DNA from: Bacteroidota bacterium
GTDB lineage: Bacteria > Bacteroidota > Ignavibacteria > Kryptoniales > JAKASW01
Assembly (NCBI GenBank): GCA_021789755.1
Contig: JAJYJD010000050.1
Location: 1-16,484 of the forward strand
Length of the DNA: 16,484 nt
Direction of reading: 5' to 3'
Below, one piece after another: positions 6,190-13,623 of this stretch. Positions within the stretch are counted from its first letter, which is position 1; every line of letters starts with the position of its first letter. The notes under the pieces are model-generated. The model did not search any database and was not told where the DNA came from. It was given only the letters and a program-made list of their open reading frames with translations. Both the position numbers and the translations under genes were made by a program.

Positions 6190-8237
6190 TTCACGAAGAT
6201 TACCGTGGCGGATCGGAATATCTCGATCGGCTTAAACGGATGTGCACTGCCGACCTCGAAGATCTCTTCAGAGATCTCTCGCGCCGGGTGCCGATTTCTT
6301 TCGACTCGTATCTGAAAAGGATAGAAAGAGAAAATCAGTTCTACACCTGCTTCCCTTTCCTCTTCTCTGCGGACTTCCCGACGGTCTCAGACGACGATAT
6401 CAGAAAGATCGCTTTGTCAGGGAATTTGTATTTCCGGTATTTGATCGATTTGGACGAAGCCGTTGATTCGGGAAGAACCGGTCATCTGCTGAGCGGTCAT
6501 GTTTTACATGAAGCCGCGTTGGACCTTCTGCGCGCGCTTTTCGACGGTGGCTCGCCCTTCTGGACTCAATTTGAGCGCTACAGATCGGAGTTCATCAATG
6601 CAGTCATGACCGAGCGACGAAGGCATTTCGAAACCCCGGAGAGTTACGACATCGACGAAATGGAAACGATCGCCGCCGGAAAAGCCGCTTACTCGAAATC
6701 TGCGACGGCTGCTCTTTCAATTCTGGGGAAACAGGACCAGATAACAGGCATACTGTCCCGGTCACAGGACCATTTCCATATCGGGGCACAGCTTTACGAC
6801 GATCTTCTCGATTGGAAAGATGATTACAGGGAACACCGCTACTCCTACCTGCTCACGAGAGTCATCCATGAACACTATAAGGCAGGAGCTATCGTTGGAA
6901 AAGACGGCCCGCCGGTCGAAGAGATTGGAAGAGCGATGTACTTCTCCGGAATCGCGAATGAGACGCTCGAACTTGCGGGGTGCTATTTCGGCAGGGCGCT
7001 CGCCGATGTGGACAATCTGAAGTGTGACCAATGGAAGTATGCCGTCAGATCTCGCGAGCTCGAGTGCGAGCAGCTCGCAACTGACATATCGAAACTCGTA
7101 CAGAGAGAATTCCGCATAGCGCGGCCGATGGTTTCGGTGGCCGCAGGGATAGTGCCCGACCGACCGGCAATCCTCGAATCGATCCGGCGTGCCGTCAGCT
7201 TCATTCTTTCCGCTCAGACTTCGGACGGAAATTGGAGCGATTTCTCTATTGCGGTCGGATCGGGAACGGAGTGGGTAACGGGCTACGTCGGCTGCGCCCT
7301 GTCGTCTGATCGCGCTGAGCTCCTGGAGATACCTGTAGACACGGGATGCCTCTTGAAGGCGTGCACCTGGCTCAGAGAACACAAACATCGAAACGGCGGG
7401 TGGGGCTTCAACAGGGAATCAGGGGTAGACGCCGACTCAACCGCCAATGCTTTTATTTTTTTGAAGAACGAGGAACAGCTAACCGATTCCGATGGCGAGG
7501 ATATAGTTAGAATTCTTTTGGCATGCCAGTGCGAAGACGGTGGGATAGGCACATATTCGGATGAGAGCATCGCCCTCGAGATAGATTCGCACAATCCGTT
7601 CTTCGACAAGATTTCTCGGGGAGGTTACCGCGGATGGCGTTCGTCAGACACCCAGGTAACTGCAAACGTCCTTCGCGCATTGAAACGATCAGGTCATCAA
7701 GAATCCTGCCGGATGGAAAAAGCGATACGGTTCATCATAGACAAACAGCATCAGGAAGGCTACTGGAACTCGTACTGGTCGAACGGGAAGACTCTCGGGA
7801 CATCCTCTTGCATCGAAGCCCTGGAAGGTGTGGCCGGTGCCGAAGAATATGTGCGCAAAGCCGCAGGATGGCTGATCGGCCGGCAGGGAAAAGACGGCGG
7901 CTGGACTGACGGATCCGGCCCGGTCGAGACTCCCTTCGACACCGCTCTCTCAGTAACGGCGGTCCTTGCGGCGGCACAACCATCGCATGACGAAGCTGCC
8001 GACTCCGGCACGCGCGGAATCGTGTGGCTGTTGAGAAACCAACTGGATGACGGAAGCTGGGAATCCTTCCCCGTCATGAAAGCCCCGATGCAATGGGACG
8101 AGACGCAGCTTGATAATCCACAGTCCGGTCTTGCGGTCGCCGACCTCAACAGGCTCTTCACGACTGCTACGGTCCTGCGTTCCCTTACGAAATATTTCAG
8201 GTTTGCAATTGAAAACCGGTCGGCAGCTTCATCTTAA
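6186..8237 (+). CDS. Fusion of class I isoprenyl-synthase-like and class II terpene-cyclase-like domains
   Basis: A 683-residue protein. Residues about 1-315 are helical with two Asp-rich stretches placed as in trans-isoprenyl diphosphate synthases: IDLDEAVD (87-94), a diverged first motif, and AQLYDDLLDWKDDY (201-214), a good second motif (Q-x-x-D-D-x-x-D). Residues about 330-675 carry at least six QW-type repeats of the squalene-hopene cyclase/prenyltransferase superfamily: QTSDGNW 344, GGWGFN 404, CEDGGIGTY 449, QHQEGYW 521, QGKDGGW 567, LDDGSWESF 620. The acid motif DxDD of class II cyclases appears as DADS (415-418), keeping the central proton-donor Asp. It begins inside the TPR stop (ATGA overlap). 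Both domains are known from terpenoid enzymes; their fusion inside a peptide-maturation operon is the striking point. It may instead be a diverged non-catalytic toroid. Product unknown. Confidence 0.82.
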   Translation: MIHEDYRGGSEYLDRLKRMCTADLEDLFRDLSRRVPISFDSYLKRIERENQFYTCFPFLFSADFPTVSDDDIRKIALSGNLYFRYLIDLDEAVDSGRTGHLLSGHVLHEAALDLLRALFDGGSPFWTQFERYRSEFINAVMTERRRHFETPESYDIDEMETIAAGKAAYSKSATAALSILGKQDQITGILSRSQDHFHIGAQLYDDLLDWKDDYREHRYSYLLTRVIHEHYKAGAIVGKDGPPVEEIGRAMYFSGIANETLELAGCYFGRALADVDNLKCDQWKYAVRSRELECEQLATDISKLVQREFRIARPMVSVAAGIVPDRPAILESIRRAVSFILSAQTSDGNWSDFSIAVGSGTEWVTGYVGCALSSDRAELLEIPVDTGCLLKACTWLREHKHRNGGWGFNRESGVDADSTANAFIFLKNEEQLTDSDGEDIVRILLACQCEDGGIGTYSDESIALEIDSHNPFFDKISRGGYRGWRSSDTQVTANVLRALKRSGHQESCRMEKAIRFIIDKQHQEGYWNSYWSNGKTLGTSSCIEALEGVAGAEEYVRKAAGWLIGRQGKDGGWTDGSGPVETPFDTALSVTAVLAAAQPSHDEAADSGTRGIVWLLRNQLDDGSWESFPVMKAPMQWDETQLDNPQSGLAVADLNRLFTTATVLRSLTKYFRFAIENRSAASS

Positions 8238-9492
8238 CCCGGCCCTCTCGTTCGGCCGTTTCGACACCGCCGCCACCGAACCGACTTATCTTGTCACGGC
8301 TGAAAACGGGAGAAGGTTCGAAATCTCCGAGACGTTGTACCGGCTTCTGCTGCTCATCGGGGAAGAGACGGACAGCGAGTGCCTCGCCTCCGCCTTCTCG
8401 AAGGCAACGGGAAGAGATTATTCGGCCGGCGATATCGAAACGATAGCGAGAGACTTTCTGATTCCGAACGGGCTCATTCAAAACTCGTTTCCAGATAACG
8501 AACGACGTGAAAGTTCATATCTCTACTGGCATCGCACCATCATTTCACAGGAGACACTATTCCCAGTCACCAACTTGCTGAGATACCTTTTCGCGAAACC
8601 CGTCCTGCTTGTCCTCGTCCCTATCCTCGGACTCTTTCACTTTTATTTCTACGTCCTGTTCGGGAAACCCGGCTTCTCCCTGAGCACACTTACCATGGAG
8701 GATGCGACCTTTGTTTACGGCATCATGCTTCTTACGACGTTTCTCCACGAGCTCGGCCATTCTTCCGCATGCAACCGTTTCGGTGCGAAACACGGCGCCA
8801 TCGGAATAGGTTTGTACCTCTACTTCCTTGTATTCTACGCCGACGTGTCGGATGTCTGGCGATTGAAGAGAACAGAACGGGCGGTTGTCGACTTCGCAGG
8901 TATGTACTTCCAGATGATTTCTCTCCCTCTTCTTTTCTTTTTGTACGAGATGACCTCAAACTCGGTCTTCATATACGCCATTTACGTAATCGATTTTCAG
9001 ATCGTGACATGTCTCAATCCGTTCTTCAGGTTCGATGGTTACTGGATGTTTGCGGATCTCGCGGGCATCCCCAACTTGCGGAAGAAAGTGTCGGAGGTGT
9101 TACGTTATGCATTGTCGAACGTGTTTCAGCTTGATAGTAAAGGGCCGCCTCCGACACCGAAGATAAAGTCGGGACATCAGCACATGCTGTATCTGTACGC
9201 GCTTGCGAGCAATCTCTTTTTCATGTTCTTCATATGGCAGGTGTGGCTTCTCCTGCGGGACGCTCTTCTAACTTACCCGGCCGACTTGCTCCGGTTCCTG
9301 CCTCACGCCGCATTTGAGATACGGTCATTCGATATCCCCGGTCTCCTGCATGAAATTTCGAAAATCCTTTTCCCCTCGCTCTTATTCTTAATGATTTCGA
9401 TAACGGCTTTTCGGTCGGCAGCGCGGCTTATCGCCTTCACCCGACGAACTCTTAGGAAGGGTTCACAGACAAAATCCGCCGGCACGATTTAA
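8209..9492 (+). CDS. PqqD-like plus M50 membrane metalloprotease (YydH-like)
   Basis: A protein of about 427 residues. Residues 1-90 resemble a PqqD/RRE winged-helix domain (LSFGRFDTAATEPTYLV, ETLYRLLLLIGE, then a helix-rich tail to DFLIPNGLI). After that come about six membrane segments. The zinc site of site-2-type proteases is present: HELGH at 180-184 in the segment TTFLHELGH, and NPFFRFDGYW (270-279) supplying D276 as third ligand. M50 proteases with this layout accompany radical SAM peptides (YydF/YydG/YydH). The likely job is cleavage of the modified precursor or of a membrane regulator. There is no ATG near the domain start. TTG at 8209 or 8203 is most plausible, overlapping the previous gene by about 29-35 bases, which implies coupling. 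A longer frame from 8110 would add only out-of-frame overlap. Confidence 0.87.
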   Translation: MKTGRQLHLNPALSFGRFDTAATEPTYLVTAENGRRFEISETLYRLLLLIGEETDSECLASAFSKATGRDYSAGDIETIARDFLIPNGLIQNSFPDNERRESSYLYWHRTIISQETLFPVTNLLRYLFAKPVLLVLVPILGLFHFYFYVLFGKPGFSLSTLTMEDATFVYGIMLLTTFLHELGHSSACNRFGAKHGAIGIGLYLYFLVFYADVSDVWRLKRTERAVVDFAGMYFQMISLPLLFFLYEMTSNSVFIYAIYVIDFQIVTCLNPFFRFDGYWMFADLAGIPNLRKKVSEVLRYALSNVFQLDSKGPPPTPKIKSGHQHMLYLYALASNLFFMFFIWQVWLLLRDALLTYPADLLRFLPHAAFEIRSFDIPGLLHEISKILFPSLLFLMISITAFRSAARLIAFTRRTLRKGSQTKSAGTI

Positions 9493-9724
9493 ATTAACCC
9501 ACGGGCCCGGCTGGTTCACTCCGGCAGGGACATCCACTCTTTGTTGACATTGCAGATTTGTTCTCCTGATTTCATCCTAGATGATCCCGGACAAACGCCG
9601 GTCATCCCCGTGCATGAAGTAAGGGAGTGCGCGGGTTGGTCCATCCGTAAGAAGAATCTCACGATCACCCCGACGGGCGTTTAATTTCTGAATATAATAT
9701 CACGGGCAATCGAAGAGGCGCGAG

Positions 9725-9960
9725 ATGAAAATTATCGACCTCGATGAACAGAGTCTCTCTCTTTTTCTCATCTGTCTGGAAGACTGGTCCGACGATATGA
9801 AGGAAGCGGGCAACCGCAAGGAAGTCTGGTACAGCAAAATGAAAGACCGGGGATAGCGGGTCAAGCTCGCAGTCGACGAAAAAGGGAAGGTCGTGGGATG
9901 ATCCAGTATGTCCCCGTAGAATATTCGTTTGCGGATGGAAACGATCTCTTGATCCGTCAG
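9725..9960 (+). pseudogene. Truncated GNAT-type acetyltransferase remnant
   Basis: The reading MKIIDLDEQ...FLICLEDWSDDMKEAG...VWYSKMKDRG, then RVKLAVDEKGKVVG, then MIQYVPVEYSFADGNDL matches the N-terminal third of a GNAT-family N-acetyltransferase that I know from many bacteria. It is interrupted by an in-frame TAG at 9854-9856 and a frameshift near 9898. The similarity ends near 9950, before the acetyl-CoA-binding motif. A TATAAT at 9693-9698 precedes it. It is dead. The sequence then runs straight into the transposase remnant, which suggests that insertion or deletion at this junction removed the rest. Confidence 0.7.
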
Positions 9961-10096
9961 CGATTTCCCCTCCTTCTTACTATATTTCAATAAACCTATG
10001 TCCACTCAAAGCGAAGACATAGTCGGTCAAGCATGGAGCCGACACAGACAGCTTTCACGTTTCCTGTCGCGGATAAATCAGCCCCTTGATGCAGGC

Positions 10097-10674
10097 ATGC
10101 CACACGATCCCCATAAACACAGCCGTCGTTCTATCAGGCTGAGAAATTACCACTACTCGCGGGCCGGTGCGTATTTCGTGACGATGTGCGTGCAGGAGAG
10201 GCGGCGCATCTTTTGAGAGATAGTCGACGGCAAAATGAAAACGAATCGCTTTGGGGAGATCGTCATTCAATGCTGGAATGATATCCCGAACAGATATCCG
10301 AACGTTCAGACAGACGCTTTCGTCGTAATGCCGGATCATGTTCACGTATAATAATCATCGATGAAGACGATACTGTTGTCGCTGCAATTCATGAATTGCA
10401 GCGGCAACCACGAGAAGATGAGCAACAGTCTTTACAAACAAGAATGAAGCAGCGTCGTCAGATGCTGCTCCCGAAAATCATCGGCAGATTCAAAACGAAT
10501 TCCGCGAAACAGATAAATCAAATCAACAATGGCGCAGGATCACACGTATGGCAGCGAAATTACTACGAGCACGTCATTCGTAACGAAAAGGATTTGATCC
10601 GTATCCGTGAATACATCTTGAACAATCCTGCAATGTGGCCGACGAGTGATGATAACCCGGCGTCCTCACTCTGA
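10097..10674 (+). pseudogene. Broken REP-associated tyrosine transposase (RAYT, IS200-like Y1)
   Basis: Reading through one stop and one frameshift restores a near full-length RAYT of about 190 residues. It starts MPHDPHKHSRRSIRLRNY (ATG 10097; an upstream ATG at 9998 adds an atypical extension) and has AGAYFVTMCVQERRRIF. The HUH motif is MPDHVHV (10328-10348). The catalytic Tyr lies in WQRNYYEHVIR (Tyr codons 10561-10566), and the usual ending is REYILNNPAMW. A TGA at 10214-10216 interrupts the frame, and a one-base loss near 10349 shifts it. Both lesions spoil the protein, so it is inactive. A palindrome typical of REP elements lies inside it (10375-10408). Confidence 0.85.
10375..10408. 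repeat. REP-like palindrome inside the transposase remnant
   Basis: The core GCTGCAATTC-AT-GAATTGCAGC (10381-10402) is a perfect 22-base palindrome. It extends to 34 bases with a single G-T type mismatch (GTTGTC on the left against GGCAAC on the right). In the transposase frame it encodes AAIHELQ, a segment I associate with RAYT proteins that contain their own REP unit. The same core recurs at 11594-11617. Confidence 0.8.
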
Positions 10675-10978
10675 GAATCCGGTAAAACGTGAGACTTGTC
10701 GTGACTGTTGAAGAGGCCCAACGACCCGTGAGATGGGCCGAATAGGTGGCCCGGCCAACCCGACCGCCGCTTCATCCGGGGTACTTCTTCCAGTCCAAAT
10801 CTCTACTCCTCGTCCGTCATTAGATTGAAGCAAGAAGACGCTCCGAAGGCGCCGCCGTTGAGGGAACCATGCCGGCGGTGCATGACATAGCATTATGAGT
10901 GGTCGAAATGAATTCGACAACTTCGGCAAGATCGCACCGTGACCTTGTCAAGGTTGTAAACACAAAAACGAGAGAGAC
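10675..10978. other. Intergenic region after the transposase remnant
   Basis: No gene is seen in these 304 bases. GGCCCA at 10715-10720 pairs with TGGGCC at 10734-10739 around a 13-base loop, a possible structured end of the insertion element. A TGGTCGAAATG-AATTCGACA stretch (10900-10919) and a near-palindrome ACCTTGTCAAGGT (10942-10954) lie 25-80 bases before the next start and may be promoter or operator parts. Confidence 0.5.
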
Positions 10979-11584
10979 ATGATTGCGCAATCTTCGCATA
11001 CAAACATTGACAAGGTTAATCCGGCGGACACATTCCTTCCACCAGTCGAAAAACCGAAAACGCTTCTGATGAAGCTGGTCTATTACTTCATGCGGAGACA
11101 ATTCGGTAAAGTAATGACGCCGCTGAGCGTGCATTCCGCCCGATTGCCGAATTCATTCGGTCTGTTTTACACGAAGGTGGGAAGACTGGATAAGAAGTTG
11201 ACTCTGCCACCGGAGACTGCGATGCTTGTCCGTGAACGGGTGGCACGCATCAACGTCTGCCTCTTCTGCATCGATGCAAACCGATATTATGCGATCAGCA
11301 AGTCGATGGATATGGCCAGGTTCAACGATCTGGAACAATACAGAACGAGCCCGCTGTTCACAGAGGCGGAGCGTGCAATGTTGGATTACGTGACAGAGCT
11401 GACAGAAGATAAGAAAGTCGATCCGGATACCTTCGCCCGGATGCGCAGCTACTATTCCGAACGCGAGATCTGCGAGATTGTCTGGCTCGTCGCCAGCGAA
11501 CATCTTTACAACATGACGAACATCGGTTTGAATATACATTCCGATATGCTGTGCAACATCGCGGCAAAGAAGAATCAAAAATGA
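10979..11584 (+). CDS. Carboxymuconolactone decarboxylase family (AhpD-fold) protein
   Basis: A 201-residue helical protein of the CMD/AhpD family, commonly linked to peroxide or thiol redox chemistry. The redox pair is C94-X2-C97 in RINVCLFCIDANRYY. Two parts of the canonical AhpD proton relay appear absent: the position three residues after the second Cys plus one (His in AhpD) is N101, and the position 12 residues before the first Cys (Glu in AhpD) is M82. So classical AhpD peroxidase chemistry is doubtful, while a disulfide role remains possible. The ribosome site is only GAGAGAGA. A REP palindrome follows ten bases after the stop. Confidence 0.85.
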   Translation: MIAQSSHTNIDKVNPADTFLPPVEKPKTLLMKLVYYFMRRQFGKVMTPLSVHSARLPNSFGLFYTKVGRLDKKLTLPPETAMLVRERVARINVCLFCIDANRYYAISKSMDMARFNDLEQYRTSPLFTEAERAMLDYVTELTEDKKVDPDTFARMRSYYSEREICEIVWLVASEHLYNMTNIGLNIHSDMLCNIAAKKNQK

Positions 11585-11593
11585 ATCTGTGGC

Positions 11594-11617
11594 GGCGGCA
11601 ATTCATGAATTGCCGCC
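11594..11617. repeat. REP-like perfect palindrome after the CMD gene
   Basis: GGCGGCAATTC-AT-GAATTGCCGCC is a perfect 24-base palindrome. It shares the 16-base core GCAATTCATGAATTGC with the one in the transposase remnant, but the flanking T-A pair there is a G-C pair here, a compensating change. It lies ten bases after the CMD stop and could also slow or stabilise the transcript end. Confidence 0.85.
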
Positions 11618-11753
11618 AGACGCCCAAGGGGAACACTTCCACGAAGGATGTTGTTGAAAGTTTATCGGTGAGAGACGGCAAGATCGCTTCGTCGTCCATT
11701 TATTTCGACACCTGAGAGTTCAGGGCCTTCATGGCTCACTAACGAGAGGAATC

Positions 11754-12119
11754 ATGCCGTACGACGAAGAACTGGCCAACCGCATCAGAGAAGCGCTGGT
11801 TGACTACAATAAAGTCGAAGAGAAGAGGATGTTCGGCTTCCTGGTCTTTATGGTAAACGGCAGGATGTGCCTCGGAGTGCGTGGGGACGAGATGATGTGC
11901 AGGATAGGACCGGACTCGATGGAGTCTGTTCTGCGCCGGGAAGGATGCGCCCCGCTCAGGATGAAGCGCAAGACGTCGCTGAACATGATCATGGTCGCCG
12001 AATCGGGGATGAAGACGAAGAAAGATTTCAATTTCTGGATCAATCAGGCGCTGGAGTTCAATCTCGGGCGCGGAGCCGATGCGCGCCGGAAAACGGACCG
12101 CAAGAGGAGACGGAGTTGA
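11754..12119 (+). CDS. TfoX N-terminal domain protein
   Basis: A 121-residue stand-alone TfoX/Sxy N-domain protein. Typical features are EKRMFGFLVFMVNGRMCLGV (23-42, in the RxMFGG-like position), then MMCRIGPD and a C-terminal helix pair before a very basic tail (ARRKTDRKRRRS). The second (C-terminal) TfoX domain is missing, as in many small proteins of this family found outside competence systems. GAGAGGAA before the ATG is the ribosome site. A TTCGACA lies 44 bases upstream. Its function in this setting is unknown; competence control is not implied. It belongs to the run of small stress-type genes. Confidence 0.85.
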   Translation: MPYDEELANRIREALVDYNKVEEKRMFGFLVFMVNGRMCLGVRGDEMMCRIGPDSMESVLRREGCAPLRMKRKTSLNMIMVAESGMKTKKDFNFWINQALEFNLGRGADARRKTDRKRRRS

Positions 12120-12121
12120 AG

Positions 12122-12140
12122 CAACTCAATGGAAGAGTTG
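12122..12140 (+). terminator. Weak hairpin after the TfoX-domain gene
   Basis: CAACTC (12122-12127) pairs with GAGTTG (12135-12140) around a seven-base loop just after the stop codon, with a modest T-run (ATTTTCG) about eight bases further on. As an intrinsic terminator it is weak and badly spaced. Confidence 0.25.
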
Positions 12141-12166
12141 AATGAGCATTTTCGACTTCTCTCCCT

Positions 12167-12193
12167 TGTCCAATTCGACAGCCTCCGTTCGTC
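12167..12193 (+). promoter_or_regulatory. ECF42-type promoter candidate before the YCII gene
   Basis: TGTCCA at 12167-12172 is followed after exactly 17 bases by CGTC at 12190-12193. ECF42 sigma factors are reported to use TGTCGA at -35 and CG(A/T)C at -10, so there is one mismatch. Transcription would begin about 27 bases before the YCII ATG. The pairing with a YCII gene and an ECF42-like factor in the same window raises its value. Confidence 0.45.
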
Positions 12194-12227
12194 ATCATTA
12201 TAACATACGAAAACAGATGGAGGAATT

Positions 12228-12566
12228 ATGAAAGACTACATGCTCCTGTTCAGAGGGGCCTTCGATGACAGGAAAGCTTCCCCGGAAGAGTTTCAGAAGG
12301 AAGCGATGAAATGGCAGAAGTGGATGGAACCTCTCATGAAGGAAGGATGGATGACTCCCGGACAGCGCCTGACATCGAACGGAAAGGTGGTCAACGGATC
12401 GAAAAAACAGGTCAACGACGGTCCGTTCGCCGAAGGAAAGGAAGTCGTCGCCAGCTTCTGCGTCATCAAGGCGCGCGATCTCGCGGAAGCGGTCGAGTTC
12501 GCCAAAGCCTGTCCGATACTCGACCACGACGGCAGCGTCGAAGTTCGGGAGGTTATGACCTACTAG
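12228..12566 (+). CDS. YCII-related (DGPF) protein
   Basis: A 112-residue YCII-superfamily protein, a small ferredoxin-like fold. It starts MKDYMLLFRG, contains the signature DGPF (64-67) in VNDGPFAEGKEVVASF, and ends with the usual VEVREVM strand. DGPF proteins are the classic genomic partners of ECF42 sigma factors, and such a sigma factor lies 2 kb downstream on the same strand. GGAGG at 12219-12223 is the ribosome site. Some family members have enzymatic or dimeric binding roles; the role beside ECF42 is not settled. A mosaic repeat begins directly at its stop codon. Confidence 0.93.
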   Translation: MKDYMLLFRGAFDDRKASPEEFQKEAMKWQKWMEPLMKEGWMTPGQRLTSNGKVVNGSKKQVNDGPFAEGKEVVASFCVIKARDLAEAVEFAKACPILDHDGSVEVREVMTY

Positions 12567-12693
12567 CAAATTCCAAGTTCCAATCAACAAGCTCCAAGCA
12601 GCCACAAAGAAACCAAGCCCCAACGAGGAAGGATCCTTGTTGGTTGGCGGTTTTGGTTTTAGCTTTTCCTTGGAGCTTGTGAGTTGGAGCTTG
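12567..12693. repeat. Mosaic inverted-repeat element, copy A
   Basis: Begins CAAATTCCAAGTTCCAA immediately after the YCII stop and ends GAGTTGGAGCTTG. CAAGCTCCAAG at 12588-12598 is the exact reverse complement of CTTGGAGCTTG at 12669-12679, and the centre holds the palindrome AAGGATCCTT (12629-12638). The whole unit can fold back on itself. Copies B and C share both ends and orientation. Confidence 0.75.
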
Positions 12694-12745
12694 AAAAGTT
12701 AAGCGCGTGTGGAGTAGATGACACTTTTACCATAAGGAGATTTTT

Positions 12746-13237
12746 ATGAGTACAAAGAAACAAATGCTGAAGTCCACTAAGAGCGCGACTTCGAAAAGGA
12801 AGACGCCCAACGTATGGACGGACGAGGAAAAGGCCGCGATGAGGGAGATCGCCAAAGAGCGAAAGGCGGAAGAGCGCATGAACATGGACAGGGCGGCGGG
12901 GGAAAAAGCAGTGCTCGCGAAGATCGCCCAGATGAAGGGTTCGGATCACGCCTTGGCCAGGCGGATCCATGAAATCGTGACGACCGCCGCGCCTGACCTC
13001 ATGCCGAAAACCTGGTACGGGATGCCTGCGTACGCCAACAAGGACGGCACGGTCGTCTGCTTCTTTCAAGACGCAGCCAAGTTCAAAGCGAGGTACGCGA
13101 CCTTCGGTTTCAGCGGCGCGGCGAACCTCGACGAAGGCGCAATGTGGCCCACCTCCTACGCGCTGACGAAGTTGACCGACGACGACGAGGCAAGGATCGC
13201 CGCGCTCGTGAAGAAAGCTGTGGGAGAAAACGCGTGA
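12746..13237 (+). CDS. DUF1801/YdhG-like protein
   Basis: A 163-residue protein whose second half fits the DUF1801 (YdhG-like) fold: IVTTAAPDLMPKTWYGMPAYANKDGTVVCFF is the hallmark, given here in pieces (LMPKTWYGMPAY, then DGTVVCFFQDAAKFKARYATFGF), followed by LDEGAMWPTSYALTKLTDDDEARI. The first 50 residues are a basic, Lys-rich extension with predicted helices. AAGGAG six bases before the ATG is a strong ribosome site. The stop overlaps the GTG of the next gene by four bases. Members have been called iron chaperones, on thin evidence; no such function is visible here. Confidence 0.87.
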   Translation: MSTKKQMLKSTKSATSKRKTPNVWTDEEKAAMREIAKERKAEERMNMDRAAGEKAVLAKIAQMKGSDHALARRIHEIVTTAAPDLMPKTWYGMPAYANKDGTVVCFFQDAAKFKARYATFGFSGAANLDEGAMWPTSYALTKLTDDDEARIAALVKKAVGENA

Positions 13238-13593
13238 ACATTCTTGTATGGGTTCTTCAAATTCTGTTGGCCTTGTGGAATATCATAGGAGGAATCTTCA
13301 TAGTAAATAATTACGAGAAAGTTGCCACCGAATCAGCGTTGAACACTCTGCCGAAACCCGTCTGGATTATTCTCGGTGTGCTCCAGATTCTGTTCGCGTT
13401 AGGTTTAGTTCTGCCTGGAATAAAGCTACGCAAACCCAATTCCGTCTCGGCAGCCTGCCTGGCCGCGCTATCGCTATCAGGCATTGCGCTGTACACACAA
13501 TACGCCGGCTTTCCCGGCATGCTCTGGGGCGTCATCCCCGCCATTTTGGCTGCGTTCGTGGCATATAAGAGATGGCCGGAATCAAAGTCGTGA
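13234..13593 (+). CDS. DoxX-like small membrane protein
   Basis: A 119-residue protein with four hydrophobic segments (about 3-24, 43-62, 70-88 and 93-112), the layout of DoxX/DoxD-like inner-membrane proteins. It starts at a GTG within the ATGA-like junction of the previous gene (GTGA overlap), so translation is coupled. An ATG at 13144 is in frame but would add 30 residues overlapping the upstream gene in another frame and is unlikely. DoxX-family proteins are often near redox-stress genes and ECF factors. The exact substrate is unknown. Confidence 0.85.
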   Translation: MNILVWVLQILLALWNIIGGIFIVNNYEKVATESALNTLPKPVWIILGVLQILFALGLVLPGIKLRKPNSVSAACLAALSLSGIALYTQYAGFPGMLWGVIPAILAAFVAYKRWPESKS

Positions 13594-13623
13594 AGAAAAT
13601 GCTTGTATAAATTGCCAGCTGAG

